Assembly (NCBI RefSeq): GCF_014642075.1
Contig: NZ_BMIK01000004.1
Span: 186,001 to 250,000, forward strand
Direction of reading: 5' to 3'
DNA length: 64,000 bases
From: Parapedobacter defluvii
GTDB taxonomy: Bacteria; Bacteroidota; Bacteroidia; Sphingobacteriales; Sphingobacteriaceae
The notes beneath the pieces are model-generated. The model was not told the DNA's origin, ran no database searches, and saw only the letters and a list, made by a program, of their open reading frames with translations. Shown piece by piece: positions 8,938-18,503 of this stretch (its first letter is position 1; every line of letters begins with the position of its first letter). The position numbers were made by a program, and so were the translations under genes.

Positions 8938-10683
8938 TTACAAACGCGAATCCCCATAGATGCTTTTCATCTGCCAGGCATCCAATGATTTCAGTTGGGC
9001 ATTACCCCCCTTGGCGACAATCGAAACGCCTACGCTATCATCCCTACCCGGGTATACGCGTGCAGCCACACACTGCTTCCCGTTTACGAATACTTCTACC
9101 ACGCTTTTATCGATAAACACCCGCAGTTTCACCGTTTCACCCGGAGCAATGTTTACGGGTGCGGTTTCCGGTGCGCGGAATTGTACATCCGTCAGTGTCG
9201 AGGCGTTGGACGTTTCGATGGAGATCAAGCTTTCCCGTTGCCGCCGGTTGTCCGGTCTGGGGGTCTCGTCTCCGGTGAACAACTTTACGAGGTCAAGGGG
9301 CATGGAAGCGGTGCCCGGTCCGGATTGGTAGTCCAACCCCTTGGAGAATCCTTTCTCTTTAAAGAACGAAATGCGGGTGTATTCTTCCTTGTCTGGAGAG
9401 CGCAGTACATTCAATTCGACCAGCTGAGCGGTTTGGGGATCGATTTCGGCGATGATCTCCATGGCGTTACCGTTGATTTCCGTTAAGGGTATCTCCTGGT
9501 TGGATGGCAAATTCAGGGTGCCCACGTGGCGGGGATCGTAGCGGAGGCTCTCCATGGCCTCTACCGGCTCTTGGAGGAGTTCGTCCTTTCCGGCCAGGGT
9601 CAACCGCCGGGGCAGGGTCATGATTTGATTCCAACCTTCGGTGGGCTTGCCGGGATTCATGTTGAATATAACGATTACGCCACCTTTGCCATCGGGTGCG
9701 GCCGATGGGGCGTGCACGCCGGATGGGCTTACGGCTCCATGGTTATACTTCCCGCCGGAGGTGACGACGAACCTATCGTTTTTCTTGTCATAGTCGCCCA
9801 GGAGGTACTGTCCGCCGCTCATGTGGCTGAAGAAATTCAGAATATATCGGTCTCCGATTGGCCAGAAATAGGGGCATGCACCATCGTCGCCAATCTGCGT
9901 GAAGCGGTCGCCCTCCACAAATTCATGCAGGTACTCCCAATTGATCAGGTCTTTGGAGCGAAATAGGAAATCGGCCCTTACCGGCCTGCCCCCCGGTCCC
10001 TCGGGCACCCTTCCGGCGGAAAGCGAGTAATAATATTCCCCTTTTTTCCAGATGGACGGGTCGAATACGCTATACGGCAATTGCCGGCCGTCGGTGCTTA
10101 CCGAGGGGATCACGGCCCCATCGCCCACTTTTTCCCAGTTCAGCAACAGCGGATCCTTGGCGATCGCCACCATGTTTCCCACGCCCGTTCCATGATACAT
10201 TGCGATTACGCGGTCGCCGTCAACCAAGGTGGAACCCGAATAGACCTGTTTTTCGGGGTTTGGATAAATGGCGTAAGGAAGATCCTGCCAATGCACGAGG
10301 TCTTTGCTGACCGCATGCCCCCAGTGCTGCCGGGGGTCTTCGGGCGGATAGGCTTGGTAAAAAAGATGCCAATTGCCCTGCCAATAGCAAAGGCCATTGG
10401 GATCGTTCAGGTTCCCCTCGGGATTCACATAATGATAGATGGGACGGAAACGATCTGCCGCAAGCTTCGCGCGCGATGCGTTCAGGCGTTGCAGCAGCCG
10501 GTTTGTTTTCAGGGCGGCCTCTTGCTCGGGCAACGTATTGGGAAACGAGAACTTCGGTACTTTGGAGGTGTAATCCGGTTTTTCGGTCTGCGCAAAAGAG
10601 ACCGCTACGTTTGCTCCGATAAGGGCTAGCAGATAGGTTGATCTGAAAAAGCGCTTTGTTGTCATGGGATCCGTTTTTTTCAA
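8938..10683 (-). CDS. GH32-like protein with altered catalytic motifs (paralogue 1)
   Basis: A 581-residue exported protein with a GH32/GH-J propeller and beta-sandwich. The nucleophile motif is retained as NLNDPNG (Asp94). The RDP motif reads VFDPSIW, so Asp208 is kept but the Arg is replaced by Phe207. The acid/base ECP motif reads DDGACPYF, with Ala269 where Glu is expected; I confirmed the GCA codon in the nucleotide sequence. The C-terminal FIDKSVVEVFVNGKQ sandwich is canonical. It forms a close tandem pair with the next gene, only 3 bp away, which has the same changes. It may belong to a distinct GH32 subfamily using another proton donor (Asp266 or Asp267 are nearby), or be a fructan-binding protein. 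A start at Met7 is possible. Confidence 0.88.
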   Translation of the reverse strand: MKKTDPMTTKRFFRSTYLLALIGANVAVSFAQTEKPDYTSKVPKFSFPNTLPEQEAALKTNRLLQRLNASRAKLAADRFRPIYHYVNPEGNLNDPNGLCYWQGNWHLFYQAYPPEDPRQHWGHAVSKDLVHWQDLPYAIYPNPEKQVYSGSTLVDGDRVIAMYHGTGVGNMVAIAKDPLLLNWEKVGDGAVIPSVSTDGRQLPYSVFDPSIWKKGEYYYSLSAGRVPEGPGGRPVRADFLFRSKDLINWEYLHEFVEGDRFTQIGDDGACPYFWPIGDRYILNFFSHMSGGQYLLGDYDKKNDRFVVTSGGKYNHGAVSPSGVHAPSAAPDGKGGVIVIFNMNPGKPTEGWNQIMTLPRRLTLAGKDELLQEPVEAMESLRYDPRHVGTLNLPSNQEIPLTEINGNAMEIIAEIDPQTAQLVELNVLRSPDKEEYTRISFFKEKGFSKGLDYQSGPGTASMPLDLVKLFTGDETPRPDNRRQRESLISIETSNASTLTDVQFRAPETAPVNIAPGETVKLRVFIDKSVVEVFVNGKQCVAARVYPGRDDSVGVSIVAKGGNAQLKSLDAWQMKSIYGDSRL

Positions 10684-10686
10684 GGT

Positions 10687-12387
10687 CTACTCATATATGT
10701 TTTTCATCTGCCAGGCATCCAGCGATTTCAGTTGGGCCTCTTTGCCTTTTGAAAGCAAGGATACGCCCACGGCATCTTTGCGGCTGGGGTATATGCGCGC
10801 GGCCAGGCACTGCTTGCCGTTTACGAAAACTTCCACCACGCTCCGGTCTATGAACACGCGCAGCTGTAGGGTTTCGCCCCCATCCATCGTAAAAAATGCT
10901 GTTTCCGGTCCCCGTGGCATCACGTCCGGATGCAGGGAGGCAGAAGCGGTTTCCAGCGATATCAGGCTTTGACGCGCTGGCGGATTGGATGCCGGCGGTG
11001 ATGAGGGACTTCCCTGACCGTCCGTTCGCAGGGGTGCGATTTGTCCATTCCGGTAGTCCCGGCCCGGTCCCATTCCCCGGTTCTTCATGAAGACAATGCG
11101 GGTAAACTCTTCCTTGCCCGCCGAGCGTAAGACATTCAATTCCAATACCGGGGCATCCTGTGGGTCGATTTCCATCAAAAGCTCCATTGCATTTCCCTTG
11201 ACATTGTTCAGGACGACCTCTTTGTTGGCGGGGAGTGTCATGGGCTGCACGGATACATGCTGATGCCTCAGTGATTCGAGGTCTCCTGCGGGTTCCTGTC
11301 CGATTTCGTCTTTACCGATCAGGGTAAGCCTGCGGGGCAGGGACATGATTTGGTTCCATTCGCCTGTCGGCTTGCCCGCGTTTATGTTGAATAGCACGAT
11401 AACGCCTCCCTTGCCATCCGGTGTGGCCGAGGGTGCGTGTACGCCGGAGGGGGTTGCCGGACCGAAGTTGAATTTTCCCGCACTGGTGACGTCGAATTTA
11501 TGACGCACGGTGTCATAATCCCCCAATAGGTATTGGCCGCCGCTCATGTGGCTGAAGAAAGGCATGATGTACCGATCGCCTATGGGCCAGAAATAAGGGC
11601 ATGCGTAGTCATCCCCGATTAGGGTGAAACGATCGTTTTCAACAAATTCGTGCATGTATTCCCAGTTGGCTAGGTCCTTTGACCGGAACAAATACCCCAC
11701 CGGTACCTGCCGGTTTCCGGGACCTTTGGGTGCCCGTCCGGCAGACAGTGAATAATAGACGTCGCCGTGTTTCCAAATGGAAGGGTCGAATACGCTGTAG
11801 GGAAGCGGGAATCCCGCTTTCCCCCGCAGGGGAATGACGGCATTTCCCGTTACCTTTTCCCAATTCAGCAATAGGGGGTCGCTGGAGACCGCCACCATGT
11901 TGCCGGCTTCCGTGCCGTGATACATGGCGATTGCACGATCATCCTCCACGTACACCGACCCGGAGAATACCGCCCGCTCCGGACTTGGGTAGATGGCGTA
12001 GGGCAGGTCTTTCCAGTGGACGAGGTCTGGGCTGATGGCATGACCCCAATGCTGCCGGGGGTCTTCCGGCGGATATGCTTGGTAGAAAAGATGCCAGTTT
12101 CCCTGCCAGTAGCTCAATCCGTTGGGATCATTCAGCGTGCTTTCCGGACTTACGAAGTGATAGAACGGCCGATAGGGATCGTTGGCCTGCTTTTTCCGGG
12201 ATGCCTGAAAGCGTTTCGTCAGTTCGTTGTTTTCGAGCTCGGCTTGCTGCTCGGCCAGGGTTGTGGAAAACCGGTAGAACGGTACGGGCGACTTATATGG
12301 AGGACGGTCTGCCTGCGCAAAGCCAAACTCCACGTGTACCGAGGCGAGGGCCATTGCCGTGAATAGATATGCGAATTTCTTTTTCAT
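10687..12387 (-). CDS. GH32-like protein with altered catalytic motifs (paralogue 2)
   Basis: A 566-residue exported paralogue of the downstream 581-residue protein, starting with a signal peptide ending near FGFAQA. It carries TLNDPNG (nucleophile Asp87), VFDPSIW (Asp201, no Arg) and DDYACPYFWPIG (Ala262 instead of the acid/base Glu). The sandwich motif FIDRSVVEVFVNGKQ is conserved. Identical changes in two separately evolving copies argue that they are functional rather than decay. A proline/serine-rich insertion sits near residues 450-465 inside the sandwich domain. The gene follows SusD after 11 bp, the position usually held in such loci by a surface binding protein or endo-enzyme. Substrate and activity are unknown. 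Confidence 0.88.
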   Translation of the reverse strand: MKKKFAYLFTAMALASVHVEFGFAQADRPPYKSPVPFYRFSTTLAEQQAELENNELTKRFQASRKKQANDPYRPFYHFVSPESTLNDPNGLSYWQGNWHLFYQAYPPEDPRQHWGHAISPDLVHWKDLPYAIYPSPERAVFSGSVYVEDDRAIAMYHGTEAGNMVAVSSDPLLLNWEKVTGNAVIPLRGKAGFPLPYSVFDPSIWKHGDVYYSLSAGRAPKGPGNRQVPVGYLFRSKDLANWEYMHEFVENDRFTLIGDDYACPYFWPIGDRYIMPFFSHMSGGQYLLGDYDTVRHKFDVTSAGKFNFGPATPSGVHAPSATPDGKGGVIVLFNINAGKPTGEWNQIMSLPRRLTLIGKDEIGQEPAGDLESLRHQHVSVQPMTLPANKEVVLNNVKGNAMELLMEIDPQDAPVLELNVLRSAGKEEFTRIVFMKNRGMGPGRDYRNGQIAPLRTDGQGSPSSPPASNPPARQSLISLETASASLHPDVMPRGPETAFFTMDGGETLQLRVFIDRSVVEVFVNGKQCLAARIYPSRKDAVGVSLLSKGKEAQLKSLDAWQMKNIYE

Positions 12388-12398
12388 TCCGTTTTTTC

Positions 12399-14171
12399 TT
12401 AGTAACCGGGATTTTGTTCATATAACCCATCCACCAAATCAATTTGTGCCTGAGGTATGGGGAGGTATTCATCTCTTCCGGCAGTGAATACGGCGCTGCT
12501 CAGGTGGGGCCGTAGGGCTTTCTCTTTTTGGAGATAGCCGTTAAGCACCTCGGCGGCGATGCCCCATCGCACCAGGTCGTGGAAACGGGGGCTCTCCATG
12601 GCGAACTCCAGGCGCCTCTCCCAGCGCAGGGCAAGCCGGGCGTTATCCTTGGTCCAGGGCAGGTTGCTTCCGTCATACAGTCCCAGCTTATAGTTGGAGA
12701 AACCCTGGCCGGCTTGCGGGTGACCCGCCGGATAGGTTGTCCAGGCCGTCGATGCCCATGCGCGTTCCCGGATGTGGTTGATGATGGGCCGGGCTTCTTC
12801 TTGCCGGTCCAATTCGATGAGGGCTTCCGCCTTCATCAGCAGGACGTCGTTGTATTGGAGGATGTCCCAGTTCTGGGCGCTGCCAAAGAAAGCCCCGCCT
12901 TTGCGAATTGCCCCGCTGCTCTGTAACTGTATTTCTTTCATGGGTAAGAAGTAGCCGTATACGGCGGGGGTTCTGGACCACGAGGGCTGAACCACAAAAT
13001 CCACGTCGTATTTAAAGGGGTGGGAGACAACCCCTATCGTGTGATCCAAACGGGGGTCTACCGTGTTGGGGGCTTGGAAATCCCCGGGGGCACTCATGGG
13101 AGCGTCGTTGAAGTGCTCGAATTGGGGGAGACCGCTTGCCGGATTGGTTTTGAATGCATTGACCAGATTCTGGCTGGCGTGGTGAAACGAGCAGCATCCG
13201 TAAGCCGAAGCCATGTTATAATTGAGTCCATGCTCGAAATCCACCCTTCCCCAGGTTGTTCCATCGTCGAGGGAATATTGGATGGCAAATATCGACTCGC
13301 TGTTGTTTTCGTAGCCGTATGTCCATTTCTTCCCGAAGTTGTCAACCAGCGAATACTTGCCGGATTGGATGACCTGATCGGTAAGCGAAACCACGCTTTC
13401 CAGCTTTGCCCGGTCGATGCTGACCACGGCATGTGCATCGTTTTGCACGTATGCCTGGTACAGGCGGGTTTTGGCGAGGTAGGAGATGGCAGCCCATTTG
13501 TTGGGGCGGCCCACTTGTTGCTGGGCGTCCGGCAGGTGATCCACACCGTATTGGAAATCTTCGGCAATTTTATCCCACAATTGGTCGCTGGTAAACTGTC
13601 GGTTGGAAATGTTTTTGGTCTCTTCCTGGGGAACTGTATGATCGATCCACACCGGATAGTTGAACAGGCGCTTGAGGATAAACATCAGGTGCCCTCGTAA
13701 GAAACGCAATTCGGCCTGCCGTACGCTTTTGGCCTGCTGTAGCCCCGTGATGGCGTACTGATCGTCCGTAAACCCATCCAGTTTTAGCAAGGCGAGGTTA
13801 ATACGGGAAATGGCTTGGTAAACCCCTATCCACGTATTGTTTTGGTAGCCGGCCACGGCGGGGGTGACCAAATGGTATTGTTCCAGGTCATTGATTGCCC
13901 CTTGGTCTGCGACGCCGCTTCCGCCTTTATAGGCATCGTCTGAGCGGATGCTTCCCCAAACATAGTCACTGTTCCAGGTAAAGTTCCAACCCGTATTGGA
14001 GACGCCGGCGTAGGCGGCGATAATCAAATCTTCTGTTTTCTGGACACTATTCAGGTCGGTTTCCAATATCACCCCTTCGGGCGTGACATCCAGAAAGGAT
14101 TCCGAACAGGAGAGGGCTGTACCCCCTATCAGGGCAATCGCAACCGCGAATAATTGATTCCTTCTCATCAT
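12399..14171 (-). CDS. SusD/RagB-type glycan-binding lipoprotein (fructan locus)
   Basis: A 590-residue surface lipoprotein. The signal peptide ends at a lipobox with Cys22 (TALSC). The SusD fold of helical TPR-like repeats is indicated by an N-terminal FLDVTPEGVI segment, the RQAELRFLRGHLMF helix, and the family's typical C-terminal ending with DEYLPIPQAQIDL and QNPGY. SusD lids the SusC barrel and captures oligosaccharides. It starts 23 bp after the SusC gene, the usual order. By context it is expected to bind fructo-oligosaccharides released from levan or inulin, but the sequence alone does not reveal linkage specificity. Confidence 0.94.
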   Translation of the reverse strand: MMRRNQLFAVAIALIGGTALSCSESFLDVTPEGVILETDLNSVQKTEDLIIAAYAGVSNTGWNFTWNSDYVWGSIRSDDAYKGGSGVADQGAINDLEQYHLVTPAVAGYQNNTWIGVYQAISRINLALLKLDGFTDDQYAITGLQQAKSVRQAELRFLRGHLMFILKRLFNYPVWIDHTVPQEETKNISNRQFTSDQLWDKIAEDFQYGVDHLPDAQQQVGRPNKWAAISYLAKTRLYQAYVQNDAHAVVSIDRAKLESVVSLTDQVIQSGKYSLVDNFGKKWTYGYENNSESIFAIQYSLDDGTTWGRVDFEHGLNYNMASAYGCCSFHHASQNLVNAFKTNPASGLPQFEHFNDAPMSAPGDFQAPNTVDPRLDHTIGVVSHPFKYDVDFVVQPSWSRTPAVYGYFLPMKEIQLQSSGAIRKGGAFFGSAQNWDILQYNDVLLMKAEALIELDRQEEARPIINHIRERAWASTAWTTYPAGHPQAGQGFSNYKLGLYDGSNLPWTKDNARLALRWERRLEFAMESPRFHDLVRWGIAAEVLNGYLQKEKALRPHLSSAVFTAGRDEYLPIPQAQIDLVDGLYEQNPGY

Positions 14172-14194
14172 TTTATGTATTAAGGATTACCTAA

Positions 14195-17100
14195 TTAAAA
14201 TTGTATATCAAGTCCAACGGTATACCGGATGGGACGTGGGTAGATGGCACCCGGTGTTTCGGGGTCCGGACCTGTAAAGATCTTGTCTTTCGATTTGTTG
14301 AAGAACAGCAGCGCATTGTCTGCGACCCCGTAAATGCGGACGGAGCCGAGTTTTGCAGCCCTGGTCAGTCGCTCGGGCAGGGTATAGCCCAGTTGGATCT
14401 GCTGGATCTTGAAATAGTCGCCCGAGACCAGAAAGTAGTCTGAAGCCCGCAATTCGTTATTGGCATTTACGAGGGAAAGTGCGGGAATGTTGGAACCCCT
14501 GTTTTCGGGTGTCCATGCATCGAGCAGCCGCGAGCCTTTATTTACCCCCGAAGCGGTACCCAAGAAGTCCGTGTAGTTTTTGCTGCCATCATTCACCGTG
14601 ACGTGTCCTACCCCGCGCATGAATACAGCGAGGCTGAAGTTTTTGTAACCCACCTGGACGTTTACCCCATATATGAAGCCCGGAAGTTCAGTGCCCAACC
14701 AGTCCTGATCAAGTGCATTGATGGTACCGTCGCTGTTTAAATCGCGGTACCGTATCCTCCCAATCCCTTTGCCGGGTTGGGTAGCGTGTGCATCAACCTC
14801 TTCCTGGGATTGGAAAAGCCCATCGGTGACATAGCCAAACAGCGAGGAACGCGAGCGGCCCAGGATGTCTTTCTCCACGTTTCCGGGGAAAGAGCGTACC
14901 ACGGATGACGGCAGGTAAGTGATTTCATCGTGGAAGTGCGAGACATTTCCCGTAATGGAATAAAACAGGTCACCTTGCTGATCTTGATAACCCAGTGATA
15001 CCTCAAAGCCTTTATTCAGCATGGTTGCCCCATTGACCGTTTTGGCTGCCCCTTCTCCCAGTACGCCCGGAGTTGGTGGCGTTACCAGGATATCGGATGT
15101 CTCCCGGTTGAAATAGTCGAACGATCCGGTGAGCCGGTTAGCCAGGAATCCGAAATCGAGCCCCACATTCAGCTCATTGGTGGTTTCCCAGCGCAGGTTG
15201 GGGTTAGCCGATTGCTTGGCCACGTAACCCGAGTGCAGGTTGCCGGTATTGTCGCCGTTGATGTCGTAGGCTGTACCCGTTGCCCGGATGGTCGATTCCA
15301 CCGTACCGTAATTGGTGACAAATGTCTGGAACCGCGAATAGTCGCCGATTTCCTGGTTACCTGTTTTACCCATACCTGCCCGGAGTTTCAAGTTTGATAC
15401 CCAATCCAGCTGATTCTTGATGAACCCCTCGTTGCTGACCACCCATCCCACGGAAACGGCGGGAAACATGCCGAATTTATTGTTTTCTCCAAACCGCGAT
15501 GAACCGTCGTAACGCAGGGTAGCTGAAAGCAGGTAGCGCTCGTCAAACGAGTAGTCAGCTTTACCGAAGTACGACACAAGCTGGTTGCCCAATGAAAATC
15601 CGTCATTGGATGCGATGCCCGTACCGGCCCCGAGTTGGAAGTATTCGTCGCTTTGTACAGCAAAACCCTGTTTGAGCGATTGATAGTATTTGATGGAGTT
15701 CTTGATGGCTTCCATACCGCCCATCACATTCAGGCGTGATTTGTTTTGGATATACAGGTAGTTGATGGTACTGGACCAGGTCCAATTGAATACGTTGCGC
15801 TGTGCGACGGAGAGGTTGTTAACGGTGCGGTTGATGAAACCGTGGGAATATGTACGTTCGATGTTCCGGTCGTTGTTATATGTATAGTCGATACCGAAGT
15901 TTGACCGGAAAGTAAGGTTTTTAATCGGCTTGAAGTCAAGGTAGGCATTTCCGAATGTCTGGAGGTCGGAATTGGTGTCGTCCTTATCCAGATCAGCCAG
16001 GAAAACCGGATTCATCCGATCGGAAAATCCGCTTCCGATGGGGCCGGCAAACGAGCCATCCAGCTTGCGTACGGGGAGGATGGGTAGTATCGTCGTGGCC
16101 AATTGGATGGGATTGGACCCTACGGGAACCAAACGGCTCTTTCCGGTGGCATCCCATCCCGCCTGGCCGTACTGATCGCCGCCCATTGGGTTTTCTTTTG
16201 CCTTGATGATCTGGAAGTTTTCGCCGATTTTGAGTTTGCCATTGAACAAGTTGACCGAGTTATTTGCCCGGCCGCTAAACCGGTCGTAGGCGTTGTTGAT
16301 TACCGTTCCCGAATTGGAGAAATAGCCGAAGCTAAACAGCGTGGCACTCTTGTCATTGCCTGCGGAGAACGTAACATTGGTATTGCTGACAATCCCGGTT
16401 TTGAACACTTCATCCTGCCAGTCGGTATTTGCGGAGGGGATGTTGGTATCGCCATTGATGTATTGTACGGGAATGACGCGTTGCAATGTCTTCGCGCTAC
16501 CCTCTCCGGTTTCTTCAAAGCTATACAATGCCGAATGGGCGGAGGTGGGGGTTCCGTCATTGACCGAAGCCCGCCACAGTGCGCGCCCGTAGGTCTCCGT
16601 ATCGAGCATATCGATGCGCCGGTTGATGCTGGCGGCGGTGATGCTTGAATTGACCGATACACTTACCTTGTCTTTGCCCTGCTTGGTCGTGACGACGATG
16701 ACGCCATTGGACGCGCGCGATCCGTATATGGAAGCGGCCGAAGCATCTTTTAATACCTGCATGGACTCAATGGTATTGGGGTCCATGAACTGAAGGATGT
16801 TGGGGTCCGTGGTAGGTATTCCGTCGATGATATACAACGGGCTTGTATTACCCAGTGTATTTTGCCCCCGTATGCTTACCGTACGGGCCCGCCCGCTGGA
16901 CGAGCCGTCCGACTGGATATACAGGCCCGGTACTTTGCCCTGGATGTTTTGGAGTACGCTACCCGACGGGATGTCTTTTGAATCTTTCATATCAACCACG
17001 GCTACCGACCCCGTCAGGTCGGCTTTGCGCTGCACTTGGTAGCCGGTTACCACCACCTCTTCCAGGGCTAGGTTGATGTCCAGCTGGATTTGGATGGGGG

Positions 17101-17359
17101 CAATATCCGTTATTTTGTGGGTTTTTGGCTCAGCACCCACCAATGAAAAGCGCAATGTTTGTCCTACGGACGCGCCGATGTGGAATGTACCATTTTGGTC
17201 CGTTTTTGCACTTAAGTTGGTTTCCACGACAGTAACTGTCACCAACTCAAGCGGTTCTCCGTTTGCATCGGTCACCTGACCGGTGATCTGCGATTCCTGG
17301 GCCTGCATCAGTTTGAAGAAGAGCCCAAAGCAAATCATGAATACTAATTTTTTGCTCAT
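14195..17359 (-). CDS. SusC-type TonB-dependent oligosaccharide importer (fructan locus)
   Basis: A full-length 1054-residue outer-membrane receptor. It has a signal peptide (to about residue 20), a carboxypeptidase-regulatory-like domain (ITGQVTDANGEPLELVTVTV), the SusC motif ALEEVVVTGYQVQRKADLTG, a TonB plug with LYIIDGIPTTDPN and AASIYGSRASNGVIVVTTKQ, and a 22-stranded barrel ending in YTVGLDIQF. No STN domain is present, consistent with control by the hybrid two-component sensor at 20158 rather than by sigma/anti-sigma signalling. It heads the SusC-SusD-GH32 series. A 187-bp gap with two inverted repeats separates it from the fructokinase gene, so a separate promoter is possible. Confidence 0.95.
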   Translation of the reverse strand: MSKKLVFMICFGLFFKLMQAQESQITGQVTDANGEPLELVTVTVVETNLSAKTDQNGTFHIGASVGQTLRFSLVGAEPKTHKITDIAPIQIQLDINLALEEVVVTGYQVQRKADLTGSVAVVDMKDSKDIPSGSVLQNIQGKVPGLYIQSDGSSSGRARTVSIRGQNTLGNTSPLYIIDGIPTTDPNILQFMDPNTIESMQVLKDASAASIYGSRASNGVIVVTTKQGKDKVSVSVNSSITAASINRRIDMLDTETYGRALWRASVNDGTPTSAHSALYSFEETGEGSAKTLQRVIPVQYINGDTNIPSANTDWQDEVFKTGIVSNTNVTFSAGNDKSATLFSFGYFSNSGTVINNAYDRFSGRANNSVNLFNGKLKIGENFQIIKAKENPMGGDQYGQAGWDATGKSRLVPVGSNPIQLATTILPILPVRKLDGSFAGPIGSGFSDRMNPVFLADLDKDDTNSDLQTFGNAYLDFKPIKNLTFRSNFGIDYTYNNDRNIERTYSHGFINRTVNNLSVAQRNVFNWTWSSTINYLYIQNKSRLNVMGGMEAIKNSIKYYQSLKQGFAVQSDEYFQLGAGTGIASNDGFSLGNQLVSYFGKADYSFDERYLLSATLRYDGSSRFGENNKFGMFPAVSVGWVVSNEGFIKNQLDWVSNLKLRAGMGKTGNQEIGDYSRFQTFVTNYGTVESTIRATGTAYDINGDNTGNLHSGYVAKQSANPNLRWETTNELNVGLDFGFLANRLTGSFDYFNRETSDILVTPPTPGVLGEGAAKTVNGATMLNKGFEVSLGYQDQQGDLFYSITGNVSHFHDEITYLPSSVVRSFPGNVEKDILGRSRSSLFGYVTDGLFQSQEEVDAHATQPGKGIGRIRYRDLNSDGTINALDQDWLGTELPGFIYGVNVQVGYKNFSLAVFMRGVGHVTVNDGSKNYTDFLGTASGVNKGSRLLDAWTPENRGSNIPALSLVNANNELRASDYFLVSGDYFKIQQIQLGYTLPERLTRAAKLGSVRIYGVADNALLFFNKSKDKIFTGPDPETPGAIYPRPIRYTVGLDIQF

Positions 17360-17437
17360 TTTTTTTGTATTAGAAATAAAACCTCACCACAGCAGAAAAG
17401 CCTTTCCGTGTGCGATTTACCCAATTGATTCATCGGT

Positions 17438-17486
17438 CATACCCGATATGGGGTATGCTTGGTTAGCCGGCCTGACTAGAACAGGC
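17438..17486. promoter_or_regulatory. two inverted repeats in the leader upstream of susC
   Basis: CATACCC (17438-17444) and GGGTATG (17451-17457) are perfect 7-bp arms around a six-base centre. GCCTG (17470-17474) and CAGGC (17482-17486) form a second, 5-bp repeat. They lie about 80-130 bp upstream of the SusC start. They could be a binding site for the AraC-family output of the local sensor or structures in the transcript. No TAnnTTTG box is visible in this gap. Confidence 0.3.
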
Positions 17487-17546
17487 AGCGTTTCATTTTC
17501 TGTTTTTGTTTATTCATAATTCATTTTTAATTGGTTTTCAAATCAT

Positions 17547-18503
17547 TTAGTTGTGCGGTGCTTTCTTATCCTCGCGTTTCCGGAGGGTATTTTCCCATAT
17601 GAAATGATCCAGGTCTGCCCGGGAATAGTGCGGACAAGCTCCCGTTTTCGTGGTAACGTACGCCCCCAGTGCCGTAGCCAACTCCAACAGGGTTTCATTT
17701 CCTTCACCCCGCAGTTTCTGTACTAAGAAAGCGGCCAGGAAGGCATCGCCGCTTCCCACGGTATCCGTTACGGATACGCGAATGGCGGGGAAGTCCCGAC
17801 GGGTACCCGGAGTATAGTATGAAGCTCCCTGTGCCCCTTTGGTTACGATGATTTCCCCTAATTCATAGCGCTCCTGTAATCGGCGGACCTTTTCGTCTTC
17901 GCTGCCCCTACCTATATCCAACCAATTGGATACCTGTGCCAGTTCATGGCTGTTGAGCTTGGCCGCATCGGCACGGCGGAACAATCCGTCGATAAGCTCC
18001 GGTGTATAATGAGGCGGTCTCAGGTTAACATCAAATAGGCGGTATTTGGCGTGATCGAGTAATTGCTGCAGGGTAGCGTGGCTTTGTGTGCTGCGTGCGG
18101 CCAGGCTGCCATATACCAATACATCCGAGGTATGGATCAACGTCGAGAGACGTGGATCATACTGGATGAAATCCCAAGCGACCGGTTCTAAAATTTGATA
18201 GGATACCTCGTTGTCTCTCCCGATGGTTGCCATGACGCGGCTTGTTTCGTACTGTTCATCGACCTGTACAAAATCAATCGCTATTCCCATGCCGCTGAGG
18301 AAATCCAATAGCGCCCTGCCGTCGGTGTCATCACCTATCCGGCTGACTAGGACACTGGGTATGCCTAATCTGCATAGGTGATAAGCGACATTCATGGGGG
18401 CACCGCCCGGTTTCCTGCCCGAGGGCAATACGTCCCACAACACCTCTCCATAACAAACGACCTGTTTACGCCCGGTTTCCATATCCGTTTTTTTTCTATC
18501 CAT
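17547..18503 (-). CDS. PfkB-family fructokinase
   Basis: A 318-residue ribokinase-fold sugar kinase. GEVLWDVLPSGRKPGGAPMN near residues 19-37 is the fructokinase-type substrate-binding N-terminus, and DTVGSGDAF at 247-255 is PfkB signature 2 with catalytic base Asp253. It phosphorylates cytosolic fructose with ATP. The frame is open upstream to 18635, but I chose the ATG at 18503. It overlaps the transporter stop as TGATG, the signature of translational coupling, and the upstream extension would lie inside the transporter gene and lacks family similarity. Together with the transporter it completes the import-and-phosphorylate step of the fructan locus, like BT1757 in B. thetaiotaomicron. Confidence 0.93.
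   Translation of the reverse strand: MDRKKTDMETGRKQVVCYGEVLWDVLPSGRKPGGAPMNVAYHLCRLGIPSVLVSRIGDDTDGRALLDFLSGMGIAIDFVQVDEQYETSRVMATIGRDNEVSYQILEPVAWDFIQYDPRLSTLIHTSDVLVYGSLAARSTQSHATLQQLLDHAKYRLFDVNLRPPHYTPELIDGLFRRADAAKLNSHELAQVSNWLDIGRGSEDEKVRRLQERYELGEIIVTKGAQGASYYTPGTRRDFPAIRVSVTDTVGSGDAFLAAFLVQKLRGEGNETLLELATALGAYVTTKTGACPHYSRADLDHFIWENTLRKREDKKAPHN

Noticed and set aside
16103-16648. Plus-strand 181-residue open frame inside susC
   Set aside because: Antisense to a typical SusC barrel region; composition is low-complexity and no family is recognised.
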